DNA from: Natronosalvus sp042663485
GTDB taxonomy: Archaea > Halobacteriota > Halobacteria > Halobacteriales > Natrialbaceae
Direction: 5' to 3' (one strand)
Assembly (NCBI GenBank): GCA_042663485.1
Contig: JBHTAF010000001.1
Length of the DNA: 64,000 nucleotides
The notes under the pieces were generated by a model. The model made no database searches and was not told the DNA's origin. It saw nothing but the letters and a program-made list of their open reading frames with translations. Of this stretch, positions 44,903 to 54,240 are shown piece after piece (the stretch's first letter is position 1; each line of letters starts with the position of its first letter). Position numbers and translations under genes: made by a program.

Positions 44903-46653
44903 TGTGCTGGCACCTCCTCTTTCAGTTTCGCGGTAATTTCCTCGGCGAGTTCGTCGGCCTTGAACCGCACGCCAGTGTACTTGTTGATCCGCTTGACCCG
45001 CTGGAGCGTGTCGTGCTCGAGCACGTCGGCGAACTGGCCGGTCGCGTTACACTCGACGACGATGACGTCGTCGGCGGCCTCGAACTCCTCGGAGAGGTCT
45101 GGTCGCGGGAAGATGTACGGCACCGAGATGACCCGGACCGGGACGTCGTCGTCCTCGAGCAGGGCGACCGCCTCTCGAAGGGCCCCCTCGTTGGAGCCCC
45201 AGGAGACGACGAGGTCGTCGGCGTCTTCGTCGCCGAACTCGCGGTAATCCCACTCTTCTTCGGTCTTCGCGGTCTCGACCTTGCGGTTGCGCTTGTCGAC
45301 CTGCTCGACGCGGACCTCGGTGTCCTCGGTTCGCCGCCCGAGTTCGTCGTGCTCGAGACCCGTGCTCATGTGTGCGCCGTCGGTCATGCCGGGAATCGCG
45401 CGCGGGCTGATACCGTCCTCGGTGGCGGCGTGGGCGCGGAAGTGGCCCTGGTCGTCGAGCCACTCGGCGACCTGGTCGTCCTCGAGCAAGTTTCCGCGAT
45501 CGATTTCGACGGCGTCCATGTCGAACGTCTCGGGGGAGAACGTCTGTTCGGTGACTGCCAACGCGAGGTCGGCGACGACGTAGACGGGCGTCTGGTATTT
45601 CTCGGCGTAGTTGAACGCTTCGACGGTCTTCCAGAAGCACTCGTCGATGGTCGTCGGCGCGACGACGAAGCGCGGAATCTCGCCGTGGCCGCCGTAGAGG
45701 GTCATGTTGAGGTCGCCCTGTTCCTGCTTGGTCGGCATCCCTGTCGAGGGGCCCGAGCGCATCACGTCCACGATGACCAGCGGCGTCTCGCTGGTCGCCA
45801 CGAGGCCGAACGTCTCGGCCATCAGGTCGATGCCGGGGCCGGAGGTCGCGGTCATCGACCGGGCGCCGCCGCGGGCCGCGCCGAGGGCCATGTTGATCGC
45901 CGAGAGTTCGTCCTCGGCCTGGACGACGTGGCCGCCGTACTGTTCGATTCGCCCGATCAGGTACTCCATCACGTTCGTCGCGGGCGTGATCGGGTAGCCG
46001 GCGTAGAAGCGACACCCGGCAGCGAGTGCGCCCATTCCGATGGCCTCGTCCCCGTTGAGCAGGACGTAATCCTCGTCGGTCGTCTCGAGGGCGTAGCCCA
46101 GGTCCAGGTCGTAGTTCTCCTGGACGTAGTCTCGCCCCTTGCGGGCTGCGTCTTTGTTGTTGTCGACGATCTTCGACCCTTTCCCGCCGAAGCGCTTCTC
46201 GAGCGCCTCGTCGAGGTAAGCGACGTCGAAGCCCGTGAGTTCGCAGGCGGCCCCGAGGGCGACGACGTTGAGCATGATCGCGCCGCCGGCCTCCTCGGCC
46301 AGCGATTTGAGCGGTACGTCGACGGCGGTGATTTCGTCCGGAATCTCGGCGTCCCAGGAGCGTTCGCCGTCGTAGATGACGGCGCTTCCTTCGTGGAGTT
46401 CGTCGAGGTTCTCGTCGATGGTTCGCTGGGTGAGCGCGACGAGAATGTCGAGCCGATCGACGACACTCTGGACGCGGTCCGTGGAGGTGCGTATCTTGTA
46501 GGCGGTGTAGCCGCCCCGGATTCGCGATGCGAAATCCTTCGACGTAAAGACGTGTCGTCCGGCCCTGGAGAGTGCCTGGGCGAAGATCTTCCCGGTGGAG
46601 TCGATGCCGTCCCCGGCCTCGCCTCCGATAGCCCAGTTCAAGTCCTCGGTCAT
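44899..46653 (-). CDS. korA: 2-oxoacid:ferredoxin oxidoreductase, alpha subunit (KorA, gamma-alpha fusion)
   Basis: A 584-residue subunit. The N-terminal gamma domain starts MTEDLNWAIGGEAGDGIDST and the alpha domain follows, with AAGCRFYAGYPITPATNVME near the middle. The fused gamma-alpha layout is typical of haloarchaea, where the enzyme is the TCA-cycle 2-oxoglutarate step in place of the NAD-linked dehydrogenase. The pair korA-korB is one transcript. Confidence 0.88.
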   Translation of the reverse strand: MTEDLNWAIGGEAGDGIDSTGKIFAQALSRAGRHVFTSKDFASRIRGGYTAYKIRTSTDRVQSVVDRLDILVALTQRTIDENLDELHEGSAVIYDGERSWDAEIPDEITAVDVPLKSLAEEAGGAIMLNVVALGAACELTGFDVAYLDEALEKRFGGKGSKIVDNNKDAARKGRDYVQENYDLDLGYALETTDEDYVLLNGDEAIGMGALAAGCRFYAGYPITPATNVMEYLIGRIEQYGGHVVQAEDELSAINMALGAARGGARSMTATSGPGIDLMAETFGLVATSETPLVIVDVMRSGPSTGMPTKQEQGDLNMTLYGGHGEIPRFVVAPTTIDECFWKTVEAFNYAEKYQTPVYVVADLALAVTEQTFSPETFDMDAVEIDRGNLLEDDQVAEWLDDQGHFRAHAATEDGISPRAIPGMTDGAHMSTGLEHDELGRRTEDTEVRVEQVDKRNRKVETAKTEEEWDYREFGDEDADDLVVSWGSNEGALREAVALLEDDDVPVRVISVPYIFPRPDLSEEFEAADDVIVVECNATGQFADVLEHDTLQRVKRINKYTGVRFKADELAEEITAKLKEEVPAQ

Positions 46654-46801
46654 GTCGTAGCGAACGTTGCCTCTAGCCCGTCAAAAGACTTCTGAAACCC
46701 CACCCGAAACCGCGCTCGAACGGAGTTATTACACCGATCGTAGTGAATGTTTTATCAGCCGATCGCGGTCTCGAGTCAGTGTGGTCGAGCAACCAGAAGG
46801 G

Positions 46802-48109
46802 CTATTCCTCGGCGTCCTCGAGGTCGTCCTCGGAGGCGACTTCGCCGCCGAGTTCGATCGCGTCGTCGGTTTCGTCGGACGTCTCGTCCGATGATTCGCC
46901 GGCTTCGCCTTCATCGTCCTCGTCGACTGTATCGCTCTCGTCGACTTCGCCGTCTTCGGCCTCCTCGACGTCGTCGTCTTCGTCCGTCGATGCGTCGGTT
47001 TCCCCGGATTCGTCGTCGGGTGCTGGCTCTTCGATGTCGCCGTCTTCGTCGGCGTCGGCCTCGCTGCCGTCACCGCCTTCGTCGTCAGGTTCACCGTCGT
47101 CGTCCGCTTCTGCACCCGCGTCGTCGGCGTTCTCGTCCTCGTCCTCTCCCTCGAGCTCGCCGTTGCTCACCGTCACCTGGGCGTTCTGGATCACTTTCTC
47201 GCCCATCTCGTAGCCAGGCGTGAACACCTCGGCGATCGTCCCCTCCGGCTGGTCACTGTCGATTTGCACCATGACCTCGTGACGCTGGGGGTCGACTTCG
47301 GTTCCTGGATCGGGATCGATCTCCTCGACGTTCTCCTCGGCCAAGACGCGGTCGAACTCGCGAAGCGTCATCTCGACGCCCTCCCGCAGCGTCTCGACGT
47401 CGCCGCTCTCCTCCGAAAGCGCTCGCTTGAGATTGTCGCGGACGCCGACGAGCCGCCCGACGAGGTCCTCGGTCGCGCGCTCTTTGAGCTGTTCCTGGCG
47501 CTTCTTCGCTCGCTTCTTGTAGTTCTGGAAGTCCGCCTGGGTCCGCTTGACGTGGCCCTTGAGGTCCTCAATCTGTTGCTCGTGCTCCTCGATCGTTGCC
47601 TCGCGGTCGGCGAGTTCCTCCTCGCGCTCCTCGAGTTGGTCCTGGAGTTCGCCGATGGTTTCGGCCTGGGCCTCGACGCGCTCGCTCAGGTCCTCGAGTT
47701 CCTCGCGCTGGTCGGTGACGGTCCCGTTCAGCTCGCGGGCCATCTCGACGATGGAGGTGACGTCGCGGGCGATTTCGGCGTCGTAGCCCCGCAGCGTCTC
47801 GAGCAGGTCGCGGATCTCGTCGCTAGTCTGTGGAACTGCGTCCCCGTTTTCGGGAGTCGTCTCCGCCGATTCTGCGGGTTCCGCAGCCTCTGTGAGTTCT
47901 CCAGTATCCCGCGCCGAATCCGACACCCCCTCGTTCTCGTCCTCCCCGGCAGGCGAGTCCTCGACGTTCTCGTCACGGTCCTCCGGACGCTCGTTGTCAG
48001 CGTCGGCGTCCGAACCATCACCATCGGTTTCGGTATCGGTCCCCGGTTCGGCGTCGCCTTCCGCAGGCACGCCCTGGGCTGTGGGGGTTGCGCCCTCGTC
48101 TTCGCTCAT
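46802..48109 (-). CDS. grpE: GrpE nucleotide exchange factor with long acidic ends
   Basis: A 435-residue protein, twice the usual length. The GrpE core lies at about residues 165-340: a long coiled coil (LEEREEELADREATIEEHEQ), then FQNYKKRAKKRQEQLKE and the beta part with IDPDPGTEVDPQRHEVMVQI. N- and C-terminal tails (about 1-100 and 345-435) are low-complexity Glu/Asp/Gly/Ser. GrpE exchanges ADP on DnaK. DnaK and DnaJ genes are not in the window, which is unusual if it is the main grpE. The start is MSEDEGATP; a longer frame adds a basic, non-family leader. Confidence 0.85.
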   Translation of the reverse strand: MSEDEGATPTAQGVPAEGDAEPGTDTETDGDGSDADADNERPEDRDENVEDSPAGEDENEGVSDSARDTGELTEAAEPAESAETTPENGDAVPQTSDEIRDLLETLRGYDAEIARDVTSIVEMARELNGTVTDQREELEDLSERVEAQAETIGELQDQLEEREEELADREATIEEHEQQIEDLKGHVKRTQADFQNYKKRAKKRQEQLKERATEDLVGRLVGVRDNLKRALSEESGDVETLREGVEMTLREFDRVLAEENVEEIDPDPGTEVDPQRHEVMVQIDSDQPEGTIAEVFTPGYEMGEKVIQNAQVTVSNGELEGEDEDENADDAGAEADDDGEPDDEGGDGSEADADEDGDIEEPAPDDESGETDASTDEDDDVEEAEDGEVDESDTVDEDDEGEAGESSDETSDETDDAIELGGEVASEDDLEDAEE

Positions 48110-48258
48110 GTCCCAGACAAGGCACAGCGGTAATAAAAGGGTTGAGGTATGCGTTCTCGTTTCCACTCTCTGGACTGGAGGTCGAGGACTCGAGTCACCG
48201 AAGCCGTCGTGAACGAACACGGGAATTATGTACTCGTCGTCCCGACTGTCGGTAGTCG

Positions 48259-49704
48259 ATGCCACTTGCTGGCTCCCCGTCGTCGATCCGTCTCCGGTAC
48301 GAGGACGGGACGATCCGGATCGAGGCGCCCGAGGCTGGAGCCGAGGCGCTCCTCGAGGACGTCTCACTGGCCACGGTCGAACTCGAGTTCGACCATCGTT
48401 CGGACACTCTGCGAACCGAAGCCGTTCACTACGCTCGACTTCGGGCGGCGCTCGCCCGACGCGGCGAGTCGGTCGAGGACGCGGTCCTCGCGGCGACTAC
48501 CAGTATGCCTGAGGGCCTCGCCTCCGAGTACGAACTTCGATCCTACCAGCGGACGGGCCTCGAGCGCTGGCTCGAGACGGACCGCTGGGAGGGCCTGTCG
48601 TTCGCCGACGGTGGCCCGTCCCACCCGGCGCCCGCGGGCGTCCTCGAGTTGCCGACTGGCAGCGGGAAGACCGTCATCGCCATCGAGGCCATCGAACGAC
48701 TCGCGGTCCCGACGCTGGTCGTCGTTCCGACGATCGACCTGCTCGAGCAATGGGCGACGGAACTCGAGGCGGAGTTCGACGTCCCCATCGGCCGATTCGG
48801 TGGCGGCGAGCAGCGACTCGAGGCGCTGACCGTCTCGACGTACGACTCCGCGTACCTGAAAGCTGACGCAGTCGGCGACCGGTTCGGGTTCGTCGTCTTC
48901 GACGAGGTCCACCACCTTGGCGGCGAGGGCTACCGCCAGATCGCCCGGCTGCTGGCCGCACCGGCCAGGCTGGGACTCACCGCGACGTTCGAGCGGCCCG
49001 ACGACGCCCACGAGGTGATCGAAGAGCTCGTCGGTCCCGTCGTCCACCGACTCTCGCCCGACGACCTCGCGGGCCAACATCTGGCGCCCTACGACGTCAA
49101 GCGCCGGGAGATCGAGCTCTCGGAGCGCGAGCGCGAGGCCTACGAGCGCCACCAGGGAACCTTCACCGACTACCTCGCGCGCTCGAACATCCGAATGCAG
49201 TCGGGTTCGGACTACCAGGAACTCGTCAAGCGCTCGGGAAGCGACCCGGCCGCGCGAGAGGCGCTCCTGGCCCGCCAGCGCGCCCGCGAGATCATGCTCG
49301 GCGCCGAGGGGAAGATCGAGGCGCTCGCGGAGGTGCTCGAGACCCACCGCGGCGAGCGGACGATCGTCTTCACGGCCTACAACGACCTCGCCTACGAGGT
49401 CGGCGAGCGATTTTTGATCCCGGTGATCACCCATCAGACGGGAACCGCCGAGCGACGGGAGGTCCTCGAGCGGTTTCGCGACGGGACCTACTCCCGCGTC
49501 GTGACCTCGAACGTCCTGGACGAGGGGGTCGACGTGCCCGACGCCTCGGTCGCAGTCGTGCTCTCGGGGAGCGGAAGCGAGCGGGAGTTCACCCAGCGCC
49601 TGGGTCGAATCCTGCGCCCGAAGGGCGACGGCGGGCGGGCGATCCTCTACGAACTCGTGGCCGCCGAGACGAGCGAGGAATCGATCGCCGATCGCCGTCG
49701 GTAA
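48259..49704 (+). CDS. XPB/Rad25-like DEAD/DEAH-box helicase
   Basis: A 481-residue SF2 helicase. LPTGSGKTVIAIEAIERL is motif I, VVFDEVHHLGG motif II (DEVH), GLTATFERPDD motif III and FTQRLGRILRPKGDG motif VI. The layout of the N-terminal damage-recognition-like segment and the DEVH box fit the archaeal XPB/Rad25 group, in DNA repair or transcription. No Bax1 nuclease gene follows. GAATTATGTAC about 30 bp upstream supports a leaderless start. Confidence 0.87.
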   Translation: MPLAGSPSSIRLRYEDGTIRIEAPEAGAEALLEDVSLATVELEFDHRSDTLRTEAVHYARLRAALARRGESVEDAVLAATTSMPEGLASEYELRSYQRTGLERWLETDRWEGLSFADGGPSHPAPAGVLELPTGSGKTVIAIEAIERLAVPTLVVVPTIDLLEQWATELEAEFDVPIGRFGGGEQRLEALTVSTYDSAYLKADAVGDRFGFVVFDEVHHLGGEGYRQIARLLAAPARLGLTATFERPDDAHEVIEELVGPVVHRLSPDDLAGQHLAPYDVKRREIELSEREREAYERHQGTFTDYLARSNIRMQSGSDYQELVKRSGSDPAAREALLARQRAREIMLGAEGKIEALAEVLETHRGERTIVFTAYNDLAYEVGERFLIPVITHQTGTAERREVLERFRDGTYSRVVTSNVLDEGVDVPDASVAVVLSGSGSEREFTQRLGRILRPKGDGGRAILYELVAAETSEESIADRRR

Positions 49705-49805
49705 CGGTGAACTCGAGTCGGTGGTCTCCAGGTCCTCGCCCGCGCCGGGATTCGCCACTCGGCGTATCCCACAGCGTTATTCTGTGTTCTCACGAGGGTA
49801 CGCGT

Positions 49806-50405
49806 ATGGCCCAATCGACGCTCTTTCACCTCCATTTCAACACGCCGTCCGTCGACGAAGCCGCCGCTCGTCTCGAGCGGGCCGGTCTCCCACTCGATCA
49901 GCGGTTCGGGAGCGTCTGCGGCGAGGGCGTTTCCCTCGAGCCGGACGACGAGACTCCCGACGGGTTTCGGTTCAAACTTCAGGTCCACCAGCGAGGGGGT
50001 GCGAACGTTACGCTCGCTCCCGGCCGTCGTCCGCACTTCGACCACCTTGGCCTGATCGTGGACGATTTCGAGGGGGCACTCGACCGCGCGGAATCGCGGG
50101 GTTGGTCGGTCCGTCGAAACGAACGACGAACGTTCGTGATGACACCGTGGGGGTTTCGCGTCGAAGCCCACCCGTCAGACGGCGAGGGGGTCGTGGGCCT
50201 CGGAGACGTTTCCGACTGTCGGCTCGAGGAAACAGTCCTCTATCTTCCCGAGGCCGATGCGGCGCGAGCGGCCTTTGTCGACGTGTTCGGAGAGGTCCCA
50301 GCGCTTCGAATCGAACCTGGTGAGAGTGCGTGGGTGGAGACGTTCGTCCTGGCAACGAGTCGAACGTCCAAGAAAGTGGCCGCTGACGAACTCCTCGGCG
50401 CGTAG
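49806..50405 (+). CDS. VOC-superfamily (glyoxalase/dioxygenase-fold) protein
   Basis: A 199-residue protein starting MAQSTLFHLHFNTPSVDEAA. The first module has FHLHF and PHFDHLGLIVDDFEGALDRAE, a glyoxalase/bleomycin-resistance strand-helix pattern with His residues that could bind metal, and MTPWGFRVEAH a later strand. The C-terminal part (about 130-199) is not conserved and may be a separate module. Substrate unknown. Confidence 0.68.
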   Translation: MAQSTLFHLHFNTPSVDEAAARLERAGLPLDQRFGSVCGEGVSLEPDDETPDGFRFKLQVHQRGGANVTLAPGRRPHFDHLGLIVDDFEGALDRAESRGWSVRRNERRTFVMTPWGFRVEAHPSDGEGVVGLGDVSDCRLEETVLYLPEADAARAAFVDVFGEVPALRIEPGESAWVETFVLATSRTSKKVAADELLGA

Positions 50406-50489
50406 GCTACCGTATCGATCGAAAAACGTAGGATCCCGAATCGACCGAAACGACCGCAGCCTGTTCTCAGTGTCTAATGGGACCGTCAG

Positions 50490-52817
50490 TTACTCACGTG
50501 TCTCGTCGAGAAACCGGTCACGAACTGTCTGCGCAACGTCCGTGCCGTAGTGATCGACTAGCGGCTGGAGCGCTGATCCGAACGCCCGCATGCACTGGCG
50601 CGAGGAGTGGTACTCGAGTCCCGCCGTCACTTCGTCCCAGGTGTGAGCCTGAAGGACGCGCCGAACCAGCAACCGCTCCTGACGCGTGGTGAGCGCGTCC
50701 TCGAGTTCCGGCGGTCGCTCGATCAGCGCCGAAATTACCAGTCGCCTGAACGGCCCGGGATCGACGTCGTAGAGGCCAGGGCCGTACGCCGCGCCGGCGA
50801 CGACCCGCCACTCGTGGGACGATAGCTCGAGCGGGAGCGTGTACTCGGTCCCGACCGATCGGGTAACTGCCCGAACCACGTCAGGATCGAGGTCGTGCAG
50901 GGTGTCGGAGAGCACTCTCGGCAAGCGCCTGGCGAAGCGAGTCGCGTGGCGCTCGAGCAGGGCCTCCCCCGCCTCGGTCATCGGTGCGAGCATGATTGCC
51001 GAGTACTCTCCGCTCGTGTCGTTGCGAGTCGTCGAGAGGTGGACCGTCCGGTAGCCGTTCGCCCGCCAGAACGAGACGAGGTTGGGGGTCGCACCGAAGC
51101 CGGTGCCGAGCCAGTCGACCGCCCCGTCGAACTCCTCCTGGATGCGCTCCAGGAGGTGTGATCCGAGCCCCCGTTCGCGCCGCGCGTGGTGGGTCGCGAT
51201 CCGAACCACGCGAATCCCGGCGTACTCGCCTGCCGACTCGTCGCGCACGTGACTCGTCAGTATGTCCGGGATCATGTTCCCGCGGATGCGCCCGCCCTCG
51301 TACATCCGTTCTCGATCCGCTGCCGAGAGATTCCCCTCCCGTGCCAGCAGGGCAACGCTGACGACGTGACTGTCGTGGAGCAAGGCCCGCGTCTCGAGGT
51401 TCGGCGCGTCGAGCAGTCGGGCGAGGTCGTTCGGCTCGGTTCGGTAGTGGGCGAGCACGAGCAGGCCGACGACCTCCCGGAGGAGCGACTCGTCTTCGAG
51501 GAGGGCATCGGGCTCGAGGCGGCGATACTCGACCGACTCCGGGGTCGCGCCCTCGATCAGTGGAGCTACCGGTGGGCTGGCGTCGAGCAACAGCGCTCGA
51601 AACGACCAAACCTCGAGCGGGTCTCCGGCGGCGTACCGGATCGGCTCCTGCAGGGCGTACTCGAAGACGTCGTGGTCGCTCGCCTCGAGCCGATCCCGAA
51701 AGCGAACCGAGAATCCGCGTCCGGCTCCCTCGTAGCCGTGGATCGTCGTCGCGAACGCGATTCGATCGGCGGCCAGCAGCGACTCGAGTACCGTCACCGA
51801 GAGGGCGGCGGCCTCGTCGACCAGCACGACGTCGGCGGTTTCGATGCGGGAGACGGCCTCGAGCGGTGGGGCGTACTCTATGGTTCCGCCGTCGACGGTC
51901 TGCAGTACCTGACTGGTCGCCCCGTGGTCTCCCTCGAGGTCGCCGCGCCCCTCGAGCAACTCACTCGCCCGCGCGAAGGCTTCAGCCGCGTTCGCCCAGG
52001 CGGGCGCGGTAACCAGGACGTGATCGCCCGTTGCGGCGAAACAGCCGGCTGCCAGCCCGATCGCACTCGACTTGCCGCGGCCGCGGTCAGCCTCGAGGAC
52101 GACCGCGTTCTCGGGAGCGCGAAGGCGCTCGAGGCTCTCGAGTGCCGTTCGCTGGTCGTCGGTGTAACAAGCATCGTATGCGTCCCGAGGGAACGCTCGA
52201 GTCTCCCTGACGCCGTCTGCAGCGTCCGTCTCGCGGGCGAAGTCGTCGGGCACTTCTCGCGTCTGAATGGGGTCCCCGCGGTACACTAGCCGGGGGGCCG
52301 GGTGCGTCAACCCGTCGTCCTCGAGGTGGTCGTCGTCGACGTTCACGATAGCGATCCCGCGGTGGGCGCGAAGCGTCTCGACGAGCCGCGCTCGAAAGCG
52401 TCCGGTCACGTCCGCGAGGTCGAACGGGGGAACGGCCATCGACCGCTCGAACGAACCTCGCTCGTCGGGCCACTCTTCGAGCGGCGGCGTCAACAGGATC
52501 AAGAGTCCTCCGGCGTCGATCGTTCCCACGAGTTTCCCCAGTGCGTTCGGCTCGAGGGTGTCGTGGGCGTCGAGGATTACGATCTCTCGGGTCGTCCCCA
52601 GGAGTGCTCCGGCTTCGGACTGGGTCCGGTGTTCACAGCGAAGTCGATCCCCGGGGCCGACCAGCGTCGTCCGCGAAATCGGGACGTCGAGGGACTCGAG
52701 GACGGTCGCCAGTACCTCGTACCCCCGCTCGCGATCGCCCGCGAGCACGAGACCGCGACGCTCGTCGACAGAGGCGGCCTCCTCCCTGAGGACTCGAGCG
52801 TGCGCGGCGACGTTCAT
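50490..52817 (-). CDS. tmcA: tRNA(Met) cytidine acetyltransferase
   Basis: A 775-residue three-part protein. An N-terminal domain leads to a RecA-like helicase module with Walker A at about 243-251 (EADRGRGKSS) and VLVDEAAALSV as motif II. A GNAT module (RIATHHARRERGLGSHLLERI) transfers acetyl from acetyl-CoA, and a C-terminal tRNA-binding region follows. TmcA makes ac4C on tRNA; in archaea the modification is widespread on RNA and linked with heat tolerance. It is transcribed alone. Confidence 0.92.
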   Translation of the reverse strand: MNVAAHARVLREEAASVDERRGLVLAGDRERGYEVLATVLESLDVPISRTTLVGPGDRLRCEHRTQSEAGALLGTTREIVILDAHDTLEPNALGKLVGTIDAGGLLILLTPPLEEWPDERGSFERSMAVPPFDLADVTGRFRARLVETLRAHRGIAIVNVDDDHLEDDGLTHPAPRLVYRGDPIQTREVPDDFARETDAADGVRETRAFPRDAYDACYTDDQRTALESLERLRAPENAVVLEADRGRGKSSAIGLAAGCFAATGDHVLVTAPAWANAAEAFARASELLEGRGDLEGDHGATSQVLQTVDGGTIEYAPPLEAVSRIETADVVLVDEAAALSVTVLESLLAADRIAFATTIHGYEGAGRGFSVRFRDRLEASDHDVFEYALQEPIRYAAGDPLEVWSFRALLLDASPPVAPLIEGATPESVEYRRLEPDALLEDESLLREVVGLLVLAHYRTEPNDLARLLDAPNLETRALLHDSHVVSVALLAREGNLSAADRERMYEGGRIRGNMIPDILTSHVRDESAGEYAGIRVVRIATHHARRERGLGSHLLERIQEEFDGAVDWLGTGFGATPNLVSFWRANGYRTVHLSTTRNDTSGEYSAIMLAPMTEAGEALLERHATRFARRLPRVLSDTLHDLDPDVVRAVTRSVGTEYTLPLELSSHEWRVVAGAAYGPGLYDVDPGPFRRLVISALIERPPELEDALTTRQERLLVRRVLQAHTWDEVTAGLEYHSSRQCMRAFGSALQPLVDHYGTDVAQTVRDRFLDETRE

Positions 52818-53007
52818 GTGGGCTCATCGGACAGGTGATCGTAAGTTACTGTCGGCTGGCACTCCCCCGCGAGTTACTGTCGACTGACACCTGCTCACGA
52901 CTCTCTCCTGACGAGTGGTCGTCGGTAGCGACAAAAGCGACCGTGAGCCGTCGGCCAGCCTCCGTCCCGTGCAACGGTTTCCCACGCCTCCGTTCGTTTG
53001 AACACGC

Positions 53008-53159
53008 TTTTAAGGGGGGCACCGTTACTGGGAAGTACACCCTACGCGGGGTTGATGATACTCCTAGCCTCACAGGACTTTCGCCGGACGAACCCGGCCC
53101 GGGCCCAGCCCCGGACGGCAGGGGAGTGCGAGCCCGCGCGTAGGAGAGGTGAACAACCA
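53008..53159 (+). promoter_or_regulatory. Promoter and structured leader of the rpl7ae operon
   Basis: CTTTTAAGG near 53006-53014 is a TATA-like element about 145 bp before ATG 53160, which would give an unusually long leader for a haloarchaeon. The leader holds UUGAUGAU near 53052-53060, GC-rich palindromes such as GGCCCGGGCC, and a strong Shine-Dalgarno-like GGAGAGGTGA at 53143-53152. A control element such as an L7Ae-binding K-turn is possible; no K-turn was established. Confidence 0.45.
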
Positions 53160-53522
53160 ATGGCAGTCTACGTAACCACAGACATCCCAGCCGACCTCGC
53201 CGACGACGCCCTCGAGGCGCTCGAGGTCGCCCGAGACACAGGCAGCGTAAAGAAAGGAACCAACGAAACGACCAAGGCCATCGAGCGCGGCAACGCCGAG
53301 CTCGTCTACGTCGCCGAGGACGTCTCGCCAGAGGAGATCGTGATGCACCTCCCCGAACTCGCCGACGAGAAGGGCATCCCGGTCGTCTTCGTCGAGACCC
53401 AGGACGACGTCGGTCACGCCGCCGGCCTCGAGGTCGGCTCGGCGGCCGCGGCGATCGTCGACGCCGGCGAGGCGTCGAGCGACGTCGAAGACATCGCCGG
53501 AAAGGTCGAGGACCTCGACTGA
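53160..53522 (+). CDS. rpl7ae: 50S ribosomal protein L7Ae
   Basis: A 120-residue L7Ae/L30e/S12e-fold protein: VKKGTNETTKAIERGNAELVYV then AEDVSPEEIVMHLPEL. It binds kink-turns in 23S rRNA, box C/D and H/ACA RNAs and RNase P. It opens the operon with rps28e, rpl24e and ndk, a conserved archaeal arrangement. A clear SD sequence precedes the ATG. It is one residue-scale typical in length. Confidence 0.96.
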   Translation: MAVYVTTDIPADLADDALEALEVARDTGSVKKGTNETTKAIERGNAELVYVAEDVSPEEIVMHLPELADEKGIPVVFVETQDDVGHAAGLEVGSAAAAIVDAGEASSDVEDIAGKVEDLD

Positions 53523-53533
53523 GGTGATCACAG

Positions 53534-53758
53534 ATGAGTGCTGAAGAAGCAGAAAACGGGTCAACGCCCGCCGAGGTCATCGAGATCGTCGGCAAGACCG
53601 GCATGCACGGCGAAGCCATGCAGGTCAAGTGTCGGATCAAGGAGGGCGAGAACCAGGGACGCATCATCACCCGAAACTGCCTCGGGCCGGTCCGCGAGGG
53701 GGACATCCTCCAGCTGCGCGAGACCGCCCGCGAGGCCGACTCCATCGGAGGACAATAA
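53534..53758 (+). CDS. rps28e: 30S ribosomal protein S28e
   Basis: A 74-residue protein with PAEVIEIVGKTGMHGEAMQV and RIITRNCLGPVREGDILQLR, the S28e OB-fold core. It starts 11 bp after rpl7ae and its stop overlaps the rpl24e start (TAATG). It is a small-subunit protein near the mRNA exit channel. Confidence 0.95.
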   Translation: MSAEEAENGSTPAEVIEIVGKTGMHGEAMQVKCRIKEGENQGRIITRNCLGPVREGDILQLRETAREADSIGGQ

Positions 53759-54240
53759 TGGTCGAGAAGCGAACCTGCGACTACACGGGCGAAGAGATCG
53801 AGCCCGGCACGGGCATCATGTACGTTCGCACCGACGGTACCGTGCTCCACTTCGTCGACTCGAAGGCGGAGAAAAACTACAAGCTCGGCCGCGAACCGCG
53901 CGACCTCGAGTGGACCGAAGAAGGCCGACGCGGCAAGGGTCCAACCCAGGTCGACACGTCGGCGGACGAATCCACGGAACCCGACCAGGAGGACGAAGCA
54001 GGAGAAGACGAAGGCGAAGCTGACGAGGACACCGAGTCCGCCGGCGACGAAGAGGACTCCGAGGAGGAGGCCGTCGAAGGCGAGGCGGAAGCCGAGGACG
54101 ACGCCGGAACGGGCGAGGAAGGTGAAGCGGAAGCCGATGCGGAAGCCGAGGAGGAAGCGGAAGCCGATGCGGAAGCCGAGGAGGAAGCTGAAGCCGAGGA
54201 GGAAGCTGAAGCCGATGCGGAAGCAGGTGAAGAAGCGTGA
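53758..54240 (+). CDS. rpl24e: 50S ribosomal protein L24e with degenerate zinc site and long acidic tail
   Basis: A 160-residue protein; L24e is usually about 55-70 residues. Residues 1-65 (MVEKRTCDYTGEEIEPGTGI, then EKNYKLGREPRDLEWTEEG) are the L24e core, but three of the four zinc-ribbon cysteines are missing: CDYTG replaces CxxC and FVDSKAEKN replaces CSSKCEKN. Residues about 70-160 are an Ala/Glu/Asp tail with tandem units EAEADAEAEEE. The start overlaps rps28e by one base (TAATG); the stop overlaps ndk by 4 bp. Confidence 0.9.
   Translation: MVEKRTCDYTGEEIEPGTGIMYVRTDGTVLHFVDSKAEKNYKLGREPRDLEWTEEGRRGKGPTQVDTSADESTEPDQEDEAGEDEGEADEDTESAGDEEDSEEEAVEGEAEAEDDAGTGEEGEAEADAEAEEEAEADAEAEEEAEAEEEAEADAEAGEEA
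54116..54240 (+). repeat. Tandem repeat encoding the acidic tail of L24e
   Basis: Near-identical DNA units of the form GAAGCCGATGCGGAAGCCGA and GAGGAGGAAGC recur back to back. They code for alternating Glu/Ala/Asp and give the tail a slippage-prone structure, so its length probably varies among strains. Confidence 0.7.
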
